Part shown: piece by piece, positions 6,658 through 13,800 of the stretch
How the letters are laid out: each line of letters starts with the position of its first letter
How positions within the stretch are numbered: the stretch's first letter is position 1
DNA from: Aquirufa sp.
Lineage (GTDB): Bacteria > Bacteroidota > Bacteroidia > Cytophagales > Spirosomataceae
Direction of reading: 5' to 3'
Assembly (NCBI GenBank): GCA_030833145.1
Contig: JAURHT010000034.1
Coordinates: 1-15,948, forward strand
DNA length: 15,948 bases
Translations under genes and position numbers: made by a program
Notes under the pieces: generated by a model
What the model was told of the DNA's origin: nothing
Database searches by the model: none
The model's input: only the letters and a program-made list of their open reading frames with translations

Positions 6658-8208
6658 CTAATTCCAAAGCTCTGGTTTTACTAAAACCACTTCTTCCTCC
6701 CGATCCACGATGACCATACCGGGCAGTAAATCCTTTGTTTTGCGCACGTATTTTTTAGAGGTAACAATCACGGGACAAAGGGATTCCGTCTGTCTTTTGG
6801 AGAAATAAGCCGCTAAACTCGCCGCCTTTTCGATGACGAAGGCAGGCACCGTTTTATTTTGAGGATTTCGCACAATCACATGTGAACCGGAAACGTCGCG
6901 GGCGTGCAACCAGATATCCTGTTTCTTCGCATATTTCAGCGTCAAGAGGTCATTGTTCTTCGCATTCTTTCCTACCCAAATCACCCATCCCTCGATCTCA
7001 AACTGCTTGAAAGGTAATTCTTCGGCGGATTTTTTATCGGTGGCTAAGGCTAAAAAGGGTTTCAGACCTTTTCTAGTTTCAACTAATTCTAATGCTTTCA
7101 ATTTCTCCGAAATTTCAGCGATTTCCTGCTGCTTGCGTGCAATGTTTTCTTCCCAGTGCGCGAGTTCTTTGGAGAAGTTCTTCGCCTTTCGGTAGTAATT
7201 TTCGGCATTGGCTGCCGCGCTGTGCGTCGAATTTAACTTAATCGTGATGGGTTGATTTCGGTAAAAATCTTCTAACACCACCTTGTTTTCACCTTCTCGA
7301 ACTAGATGTAAAAAGGCCATCAATATATTACCAATCTCTTCGAAAGGCACATTCGTTTCCCTAATCACCTTTTGTTTTTCTAATTCTTGTAAATAGAGTT
7401 GAGATTTTGCCAAATTCCGTTCTAATCCCTCCTGAATCTGTCTTTTCTCCCTCGTGAACTCACCTACCGAATAATGCAGTACATAAAATTGATTCAAGGC
7501 AGCAATGGGATCCGTTGTTTGGAAAAGCGGTTCAGCAGACGGAGGGAACAAGGTAAAACCAATGCCTTTCGGCGTTGTTACCACGTAAAATATGCCTGCA
7601 TCTAAAATTTGAAGCATTTTTTGCAACAAAGCCCAGCGGTCTTTCAGATTCAGATTTTCATATCCTTGGCTAGCAAGCCAAGCTTGCCCTTCTTTTCCCA
7701 AGGTCGGGAAGAGCGGGAAATACTCCCCATCGGCCGCCTGTAAGGCTGCGAAACTTTGATCCAAAGTACGAGAAATGGAATGTAAAGCCAGCTCATCGTC
7801 TTTTTTGAGGCGTTTTTGGAACTGCGAATCATACTCGCCATCGCGATACAAAATCAAATTTGCCCGATTCCCAAAAAGCTTAAAAACGAGAACGTAGTTT
7901 CCCAAAAAATGTATCCCGAAGGCTCGTTCATTTTCGTACATCTCCACTTCCTGCACTTCGGCTAACAGTAAATCAGAGAACAGGTCGATGGAATTTCGAC
8001 CGGCACGGTGGAAAGAATCTGGGAATTGTAAGCTAGAAAACTGGGGACCGAGGGAGCATTTGATGTAGAAATCGTCGCCGTTTTGGCGTTCAAAACCTAA
8101 TACTAACTCATCCTTCTCCTGCGAAAAACACTGTTTCAAGCGTGCATACATCAATATCTGACGTAATTGACCTGATAAAATCCGCAGAAAATAATAGTTA
8201 TTGTGCAT
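6658..8208 (-). CDS. rqcH: RqcH/NFACT family ribosome quality-control protein (DUF814)
   Basis: A 516-residue protein with the NFACT arrangement: an NFACT-N domain (about 1-230), helical coiled-coil segments around 250-310 and 335-375, and a C-terminal NFACT-R/DUF814 domain (about 380-516). The signature DIWLHARDVSGSHVIVRNP lies at about 433-451. In Bacillus, RqcH binds stalled 50S-peptidyl-tRNA complexes and recruits tRNA-Ala to add alanine tails. The Asp-Arg pair needed there appears here as Glu94-Arg95 (YENERAF), so tailing activity is uncertain. It is shorter than Bacillus RqcH (about 570). The N-terminus MHNNYYFLR is typical, which supports the start. Only 22 bases separate it from the divergent yigZ-like gene. 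Family assignment is firm; use of the symbol is by analogy. Confidence 0.82.
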   Translation of the reverse strand: MHNNYYFLRILSGQLRQILMYARLKQCFSQEKDELVLGFERQNGDDFYIKCSLGPQFSSLQFPDSFHRAGRNSIDLFSDLLLAEVQEVEMYENERAFGIHFLGNYVLVFKLFGNRANLILYRDGEYDSQFQKRLKKDDELALHSISRTLDQSFAALQAADGEYFPLFPTLGKEGQAWLASQGYENLNLKDRWALLQKMLQILDAGIFYVVTTPKGIGFTLFPPSAEPLFQTTDPIAALNQFYVLHYSVGEFTREKRQIQEGLERNLAKSQLYLQELEKQKVIRETNVPFEEIGNILMAFLHLVREGENKVVLEDFYRNQPITIKLNSTHSAAANAENYYRKAKNFSKELAHWEENIARKQQEIAEISEKLKALELVETRKGLKPFLALATDKKSAEELPFKQFEIEGWVIWVGKNAKNNDLLTLKYAKKQDIWLHARDVSGSHVIVRNPQNKTVPAFVIEKAASLAAYFSKRQTESLCPVIVTSKKYVRKTKDLLPGMVIVDREEEVVLVKPELWN

Positions 8209-8230
8209 CGCTTAGCCTAAATTTATCCTT

Positions 8231-8815
8231 ATGTCATTGATACCCGACTCCTATCTCACGATCGCAAAACCAGCTGAAGGACTTTACAAAGATAAAGGAA
8301 GTAAATTCATCAGTTGGGCATATCCCGTGAAAGATTTGGAAGAAATCAAAAGCCATCTAGCTTCTTTGAAAGAAGCACACCCGAAAGCACGCCACATTTG
8401 TTATGCCTATCGACTCGGATTTACCCCAGAAGAAGCGCGATCAAACGATGATGGAGAACCGTCCGGAAGTGCAGGAAAACCCATTTTGAATACGATTCTC
8501 TCTCAAAATTTGCATTATGTATTGGTAGCAGTTGTTCGTTATTTTGGCGGTACCCTTTTAGGCGTTCCCGGACTCATTCAAGCTTATAAAGAAGGGGCGG
8601 TGGATGCGCTAGAACAGGCAGAAATTTATGAGAAAGAACCGATGAAAATCCGCAGTATACAGTTCACGTATGCACAGATGAATGAAGTGATGAAAATTTG
8701 TAAAAAACACCCGATTACGATAGTAAATCAGGTAATTGATAACCTTTGTACCTATGAATTGACGTATGCATCTCGCCACGCGGCAGAGATTGATGCCTCA
8801 CTTGACAACCTATGA
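8231..8815 (+). CDS. yigZ: YigZ/IMPACT family protein
   Basis: A 194-residue protein of the UPF0029/IMPACT family. The N-terminal domain carries the family signature ARHICYAYRLG (53-63) and SNDDGEPSGSAGKPIL (71-86), followed by VVRYFGGTLLGVPGL (101-115). The C-terminal part (about 135-194) corresponds to the ferredoxin-like DUF1949 domain of YigZ. Length is near that of E. coli YigZ (about 204). The molecular role is poorly defined; eukaryotic IMPACT binds GCN1 and modulates translational stress signalling. It is first in a three-gene operon: its stop overlaps the next start as ATGA (8812-8815). It is also divergent from the RqcH-like gene, another translation-linked factor. Confidence 0.9.
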   Translation: MSLIPDSYLTIAKPAEGLYKDKGSKFISWAYPVKDLEEIKSHLASLKEAHPKARHICYAYRLGFTPEEARSNDDGEPSGSAGKPILNTILSQNLHYVLVAVVRYFGGTLLGVPGLIQAYKEGAVDALEQAEIYEKEPMKIRSIQFTYAQMNEVMKICKKHPITIVNQVIDNLCTYELTYASRHAAEIDASLDNL

Positions 8816-9633
8816 AAACGTATAAAATTTATTTAACCTCGGCTGGAATCCAGGTGCAGGATCAGCAAGGCCTGGTTTGCTCGGTTTCGGAAAATTGGGA
8901 TGAGTTTATAAATCAGTCCCAGCTATTTCAACATTGCGCTTCTCTGTCTTTTCAGGAGGCCAAAATTGAAACTCCCCTCTGCCCTATTGATTCGCAAGAA
9001 ATTTGGGCGGCTGGCGTGACCTATTTGCGTAGCAAAGTGGCGCGCATGGAAGAGTCGAAAGAATCCGGTGGAGACACTTTTTACGACAAAGTATATGATG
9101 CCGAACGTCCTGAGATTTTCTACAAAGGAAATCGCTTGCGTTCTGTAGGGCCAGGCGGAAAGGTGAGGATTCGAAAGGATTCTTTTTGGAATGTACCAGA
9201 ACCAGAATTGACACTTTTTGTCAACAAGCACGGCGAATTAGCAGGCTACAGCATAGGAAACGATATGAGTTCTAGAGACATCGAGGGCGAAAATCCCTTG
9301 TATTTACCTCAGGCCAAAGTCTATGACGCAGCCGCCGGTCTAGGACCTTGTTTATTGGTGACGGAAAAACCGTTGGAACCCACCACCATCATCTCTATGA
9401 AAATCATCCGAAACGGAGAAAGCGTTTTCCAAGGCGACACCGAAATCTCCCAAATGAAGCGCTCACACGCCGAATTAGTCGATTATTTAACCCGCGAAAT
9501 GTCCTTTCCATCAGGCGTTTATTTGATGACAGGCACTTGCATTGTCCCAGATCCACCCTTCACGCTACAATCCGGAGATAGCATCCACATTACCATTGAA
9601 CCGATTGGAACCCTTATTCAAACCGTCGCCTAA
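8812..9633 (+). CDS. FAH-family 2-keto-3-deoxy-pentonate dehydratase (KdaD-like)
   Basis: A 273-residue enzyme of the fumarylacetoacetate hydrolase superfamily. The C-terminal domain shows GVTYLRSKVARMEES (68-82), YDKVYDAERPEIFYK (91-105) and the metal site. Glu130 and Glu132 (VPEPEL), Asp151 (GNDMSS) and Lys169 (QAKVYD) have the same spacing as the recalled catalytic Glu143, Glu145, Asp164 and Lys182 of Sulfolobus 2-keto-3-deoxy-D-arabinonate dehydratase. The expected reaction is dehydration of a 2-keto-3-deoxy-pentonate to 2-oxoglutarate semialdehyde. The next gene, whose start overlaps the stop by one base (TAATG), encodes the dehydrogenase for that product, which strongly supports the assignment. 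Another FAH-type hydrolase is possible. The start overlaps the yigZ stop as ATGA, implying coupling. Confidence 0.8.
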   Translation: MKTYKIYLTSAGIQVQDQQGLVCSVSENWDEFINQSQLFQHCASLSFQEAKIETPLCPIDSQEIWAAGVTYLRSKVARMEESKESGGDTFYDKVYDAERPEIFYKGNRLRSVGPGGKVRIRKDSFWNVPEPELTLFVNKHGELAGYSIGNDMSSRDIEGENPLYLPQAKVYDAAAGLGPCLLVTEKPLEPTTIISMKIIRNGESVFQGDTEISQMKRSHAELVDYLTREMSFPSGVYLMTGTCIVPDPPFTLQSGDSIHITIEPIGTLIQTVA

Positions 9634-10991
9634 TGAATTATAAAGACGCCTCGATTGCAGAAATCGACACAGCCGTTGCTGCCGCGAAAGCAGCATTCCC
9701 TATTTATCGCCGCGTTTCGGATTCCGATCGCGCTGCATTTCTGGTTGCCATTTCCCGCGAAATAATGGCCTTAGGCGATGAATTAATCCAAAGCGCCTGC
9801 ACAGAATCAAACCTCCCAGAAGCACGTATTACGGGAGAACGAGGTCGCACAACGGGCCAAATTCAAGCCTTTGCAGACTTCATCTCCAATCCTGCATGGA
9901 AAAGAGAAATCCACGATCCCGCTCAGCCGGACCGTGCACCGCTACCTAAACCCGATTTATTTCAAACCCAAATCCCACTAGGTCCTGTGGCCGTTTTTGG
10001 GGCAAGCAACTTCCCTTTAGCCTTTTCTGTGGCAGGTGGCGATACGATTTCTGCCTTAGCTGCGGGTTGCCCTGTCGTTTTTAAAGCGCATCCAGCACAT
10101 CCTAAAACGGGAGAATTAGTAGGATCAGCGATATCTAAAGCGGTCGCTTCTTGCGGTTTACCTGCCGGCGTTTTCGCCATGATTCACGGTTCTTCGAACG
10201 AAGTAGGATCTCATTTGGTGCAGCACCCAGACATTCAGGCAGTGGGTTTCACAGGATCGTACCGAGGGGGTAAAGCCTTGTATGACTTAGCTGTTCGTAG
10301 AACTCACCCGATTCCCGTTTATGCGGAAATGGGCAGTGTGAACCCCGTGATTTTATTATCTCAGAAAATTGCAGAAAACCCGGCTGCATTAGCCGCAGGA
10401 CTAGCTGGTTCAGTTTGCTTAGGCGTGGGACAGTTCTGTACGAATCCAGGTTTACTCATCTTGCAGAAGCAAGATGCTGCTTTTCTTGATTTGCTAGCAG
10501 CGGAATTAGATAAATTACCGCTAGGGACTTTTTTAACGCCTGGAATCGCTGCGGCTTATGCTTCCGGCGTTGCTAACCTAGCTAAACTTTCTACAAAATT
10601 AACATCGCGCGAGCTACCATCCCCTGCCCTATTTGTGGCAGATGCGGCCACCGCAAACCACCAGATTTTAGAAGAAGTTTTCGGCCCTTGTACAGTGGCT
10701 ATTTTAGTCGAAGATGATGCTGAAATGCTTTCCTTTATCGAATCATTAGACGGTCAACTTACCGGAACCATTCACGGAACCAAGACGGAAATTTCAGAAG
10801 AATTAATCGATACCTTATTACAAAAAGTAGGCCGTCTATTATTCAACGGTTTCCCTACGGGCGTGGAAGTTTCAGGTGCTATGGTGCATGGTGGGCCATT
10901 CCCTGCTACTACAGATTCTCGCAGTACGAGTGTGGGGACGCAAGCGATTTATCGGTTTATGAGGATGGTATGCCTGCAGAATAGAATTTAG
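9633..10991 (+). CDS. Alpha-ketoglutarate semialdehyde dehydrogenase (2,5-dioxovalerate dehydrogenase)
   Basis: A 452-residue NAD(P)+-dependent aldehyde dehydrogenase oxidising 2-oxoglutarate semialdehyde to 2-oxoglutarate. It carries Asn126 (GASNFPLAFSVAGGD), Lys151 (VFKAHPAHP), FTGS at 206-209, Glu232 (YAEMGSVNP) and catalytic Cys269 (VGQFCTNPG). GERGRTTGQ (68-76) and LPKPDLF (104-110), with a C-terminal VEVSGAMVHGGPFPATTDSRSTSVGT-like end, are typical of the type III enzymes of sugar-acid and hydroxyproline catabolism. It lacks the first 30-60 residues of the longer Azospirillum-type proteins. However, its first residues align with the conserved FxxATxxEID region, so it looks like a compact form rather than a broken gene. 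The stop codon (10989-10991) overlaps the left arm of a long inverted repeat. Confidence 0.88.
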   Translation: MNYKDASIAEIDTAVAAAKAAFPIYRRVSDSDRAAFLVAISREIMALGDELIQSACTESNLPEARITGERGRTTGQIQAFADFISNPAWKREIHDPAQPDRAPLPKPDLFQTQIPLGPVAVFGASNFPLAFSVAGGDTISALAAGCPVVFKAHPAHPKTGELVGSAISKAVASCGLPAGVFAMIHGSSNEVGSHLVQHPDIQAVGFTGSYRGGKALYDLAVRRTHPIPVYAEMGSVNPVILLSQKIAENPAALAAGLAGSVCLGVGQFCTNPGLLILQKQDAAFLDLLAAELDKLPLGTFLTPGIAAAYASGVANLAKLSTKLTSRELPSPALFVADAATANHQILEEVFGPCTVAILVEDDAEMLSFIESLDGQLTGTIHGTKTEISEELIDTLLQKVGRLLFNGFPTGVEVSGAMVHGGPFPATTDSRSTSVGTQAIYRFMRMVCLQNRI

Positions 10992-11060
10992 ATTATAGAT
11001 AATAGAGTAGAGAGTAGAGATAAAACAGGTGAATTATCTCTACTCTATTATCTATAATCT
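10990..11060. terminator. Long inverted repeat (24-bp arms) between convergent genes, probable bidirectional terminator
   Basis: The arms at 10990-11013 and 11037-11060 are perfect 24-bp reverse complements, purine-rich on the left (starting AGATTATAGATAATAG) and pyrimidine-rich on the right. The 23-base loop contains an extra GTAGAGA (11014-11020), a tandem copy of the preceding bases. Without it the pairing would extend by TAA/TTA. The structure starts inside the stop codon of the aldehyde dehydrogenase gene and ends 27 bases before the clpB stop. It could end or stabilise both mRNAs. The remaining 11061-11087 is a degenerate pyrimidine-rich echo (ATCTACTATCTC, CTCTCTACTCTTA). Confidence 0.65.
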
Positions 11061-11087
11061 ATCATCTACTATCTCCTCTCTCTACTC

Positions 11088-13688
11088 TTATACCTCCACA
11101 ATAATATTCTCAAAAGTCAACTCCCCCTTCTCATCCAACTCCATCATCACCGCTGAATCCTTTTGGATTTTACCAGATAAAATGGCCTTAGACAATTCGT
11201 TCAAAACCGCTTTTTGAAGTACTCGTTTCATCGGACGACCACCGTAATTCGGATCATATCCATCAGTTGCGAGTTTGTTCAAAGCTTCTTCGGAGGCTTC
11301 TAAAGTAATGTTTTGTTCTGCTAATCGCTTCTGAACTTCTTTGAACTGGATTGCCAAAATTTTGCGGGCATGTTCTAAGGTCAATGGCTCGAACAAAACA
11401 ACCTCATCGACGCGGTTCAAGAATTCTGGACGGACTACTTGTTTCAGTAAAGTCATCACCTCTTCTTTGGTCTCTTCCATCACAATCGCGTTATTCCAGC
11501 CCTCCATCTGCGCCATTTTCTCTTGAATCAAGTGGCTACCAATGTTAGACGTCATAATGATGATCGTGTTCTTGAAGTTCGCTGTGCGACCCTTGTTATC
11601 GGTTAATCGGCCTTCGTCTAAAACCTGCAATAAGATGTTCCATACGTCTGGATGTGCCTTTTCAATCTCATCTAACAATACCACCGAGTAAGGCTTGCGA
11701 CGAACAGCTTCCGTTAATTGACCGCCTTCATCGTATCCCACGTATCCCGGAGGCGCTCCCACTAAGCGGCTTACCGCGTGGCGTTCTTGGTATTCTGACA
11801 TGTCGATTCGGATCATCGCGTTTTCGTCGTTGAATAAGTAGGAGGCCAAAGTCTTGGCTAATTCCGTCTTACCCACACCCGTCGTACCCAAGAAGATGAA
11901 CGAACCGATCGGACGCTTCGGATCTTGCAATCCCGCACGGGAACGACGCACCGCATCTGAAACCATTTCGATCGCTTGGTCCTGTCCTGCGACACGTTTG
12001 TGCAATTCATCTTCCAAATGCAACAATTTCTCCACCTCCGTTTGCAACATACGGCTCACGGGGATTCCAGTCCATTTTGCTACGACTTCGGCTACGTTTT
12101 CGGCCGTCACTTCTTCTTGTAACATCGAGTTCTCCCCTGCCGGCTGCGCCTGCATATCTTTCAACTTCTGCTCTGATTCGACTAAACGACCGTAGCGAAT
12201 TTCGGCTACCTTGCCGTAATCGCCTTGGCGTTCCGCTTGTTCTGCCTCTAGTTTCAAGCGATCGATCGTTTCTTTTTCGGCACGAACGGCATCCAGGACG
12301 GATTTCTCTGACTGCCATTTGGCCTTCAACGCATCTCTTTTCTCCGATAAATCCGCTAAATCACGGGATAATATCGTCTCTTTCTCTTTGTTATTCTCTC
12401 TGCGAATTGCCTCGCGCTCGATCTCTAGTTGCATAATCTTGCGTTGAATATCATCGATTTCTTCTGGAACCGAGTCGATTTCAAGTCGCATTTTGGCAGC
12501 CGCCTCATCCATTAAATCAATGGCTTTATCTGGCAAGAAACGATCCGAAATGTAGCGATTCGACAATTCTACCGCCGCGATCACCGCGTCATCCTGAATA
12601 CGAACTCCGTGGTGCAATTCGTATTTATCCTTGATCCCGCGAAGAATGGAGATCGCATCTGCGACATCGGGTTCTTCCACTAAAACGGATTGGAAACGAC
12701 GCTCGAGGGCTTTGTCTTTCTCAATGTATTTTTGGTACTCTTTCAACGTCGTAGCACCAATTGCATGCAGTTCACCACGCGCTAAGGCTGGTTTCAATAA
12801 GTTTGCTGCGTCCATCGCTCCTTCACCTCCGCCACCTGCGCCTATCAAGGTGTGGATCTCATCGATGAACAAGACGATTTCTCCATCGGAGTCCGTTACT
12901 TCTTTGATGACCGCTTTCAAACGCTCCTCAAACTCCCCTTTGTACTTCGCCCCAGCCACTAAAAGACCCATGTCAAGCGACATTACGATCTTGGATTTCA
13001 AGTTTTCGGGTACGTCGCCAGAGACGATACGTTGGGCAAGACCTTCCACGATGGCTGTTTTACCTACGCCCGGTTCTCCTAACAGAATGGGGTTATTCTT
13101 CGTTCTACGCGATAATATCTGCAAGACCCGGCGAATTTCTTCGTCTCGTCCAATGACCGGGTCGATTTTTCCGGCCTTTGCCAATTCATTCAAATTCTTA
13201 CCGTACTTTTCCAAAGACTGGTAAGTTCCTTCTGCGTGTGGATCGTTCACTTTTCTATTTCCTCTTAATTCGGTGATGGATTTCTTAAAATTTGCACTCG
13301 TAATGCCTAGTGACTTCAAAAAGTCTGCGACGGCATCTTTAGATTCGATTAAAGCAAGAAATAAAATCTCTACGCTGATATACGAATCGCCAAATTCAGT
13401 TTTCAAAGCCTCCGCTTTCGTCAAAACCTGCTGCAGCGCATTGCTCGCATAGGGCTGAGCGCCGGATACTTTCGGGTAAGACAAAAGAATGCTTTGTAAT
13501 TTCTCCTGAATCTGTTGGACTGACACGCCGTTCTTCTTTAAAAGAAAGGCGGATGTCTGGGTATCGTCTTGCAAGATGGCTTGCAAAAGGTGCCCCGTTT
13601 CAATGGCTTGTTGGCCATTCTGGCTCGCGATTTCCATCGCGTTCTGAATAATAAGTCCAGCTTGTGAAGTGTAATTATTCGGGTTCAT
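11088..13688 (-). CDS. clpB: ATP-dependent chaperone ClpB
   Basis: An 866-residue hexameric AAA+ disaggregase that works with DnaK to rescue aggregated proteins. The order is Clp-N repeats (about 1-145), then NBD1 with Walker A GEPGVGKT (204-211), pore-loop Tyr249 ([10 protein letters not shown]) and Walker B LFIDE (273-277). Arginine fingers follow in LERRF (328-332). The coiled-coil M-domain spans about 405-525 and distinguishes ClpB from ClpA and ClpC. NBD2 has Walker A GTTGVGKT (601-608), pore motif GYVGYDEGG (648-656), Walker B VLLDE (670-674) and FLNRVDE (756-762). Length and motifs are normal. It is convergent with the aldehyde dehydrogenase gene. Upstream, 13689-13783 is AT-rich, with no recognised heat-shock element such as CIRCE. 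The start [10 protein letters not shown] is usual for Bacteroidota ClpB. Confidence 0.97.
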   Translation of the reverse strand: MNPNNYTSQAGLIIQNAMEIASQNGQQAIETGHLLQAILQDDTQTSAFLLKKNGVSVQQIQEKLQSILLSYPKVSGAQPYASNALQQVLTKAEALKTEFGDSYISVEILFLALIESKDAVADFLKSLGITSANFKKSITELRGNRKVNDPHAEGTYQSLEKYGKNLNELAKAGKIDPVIGRDEEIRRVLQILSRRTKNNPILLGEPGVGKTAIVEGLAQRIVSGDVPENLKSKIVMSLDMGLLVAGAKYKGEFEERLKAVIKEVTDSDGEIVLFIDEIHTLIGAGGGGEGAMDAANLLKPALARGELHAIGATTLKEYQKYIEKDKALERRFQSVLVEEPDVADAISILRGIKDKYELHHGVRIQDDAVIAAVELSNRYISDRFLPDKAIDLMDEAAAKMRLEIDSVPEEIDDIQRKIMQLEIEREAIRRENNKEKETILSRDLADLSEKRDALKAKWQSEKSVLDAVRAEKETIDRLKLEAEQAERQGDYGKVAEIRYGRLVESEQKLKDMQAQPAGENSMLQEEVTAENVAEVVAKWTGIPVSRMLQTEVEKLLHLEDELHKRVAGQDQAIEMVSDAVRRSRAGLQDPKRPIGSFIFLGTTGVGKTELAKTLASYLFNDENAMIRIDMSEYQERHAVSRLVGAPPGYVGYDEGGQLTEAVRRKPYSVVLLDEIEKAHPDVWNILLQVLDEGRLTDNKGRTANFKNTIIIMTSNIGSHLIQEKMAQMEGWNNAIVMEETKEEVMTLLKQVVRPEFLNRVDEVVLFEPLTLEHARKILAIQFKEVQKRLAEQNITLEASEEALNKLATDGYDPNYGGRPMKRVLQKAVLNELSKAILSGKIQKDSAVMMELDEKGELTFENIIVEV

Positions 13689-13764
13689 ATCGGCTAGGTT
13701 TTTCCCCTATCTAGCAAAAGAATACCCAATCAAAAAAATCGGAAAAAATGACATTAAAATTCGC

Positions 13765-13796
13765 AAAATAAAAAGAGAAAATACGCCAAAATGGCG
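13765..13796 (-). terminator. Intrinsic terminator of the hybrid histidine kinase gene
   Basis: On the minus strand, four bases after the kinase stop codon, a perfect 5-bp stem CGCCA/TGGCG encloses a three-base loop (13784-13796). It is followed by the U-rich tract TATTTTCTCTTTTTATTTT. This fits an intrinsic terminator that separates the kinase transcript from clpB. The clpB promoter should therefore lie in the AT-rich 13689-13783; no full TAnnTTTG box is obvious there. Confidence 0.65.
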
Positions 13797-13800
13797 CACA

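Noticed and set aside
9633..10991. Aldehyde dehydrogenase gene as an N-terminally truncated pseudogene
   Set aside because: All catalytic residues are present, the start overlaps the preceding stop by one base, and the missing segment is a nonessential N-terminal extension in longer relatives.
12631..13224. 197-codon open frame on the plus strand opposite clpB
   Set aside because: It lies wholly antisense to the well-supported clpB, and its low-complexity Ser/Pro/Arg-rich translation has no recognisable motif. It is a frame shadow.
13689..13783. Heat-shock operator or full promoter for clpB
   Set aside because: No CIRCE inverted repeat is present. TATTCTTTTG resembles the TAnnTTTG box, but with wrong internal spacing and no matching -33 element at a suitable distance.
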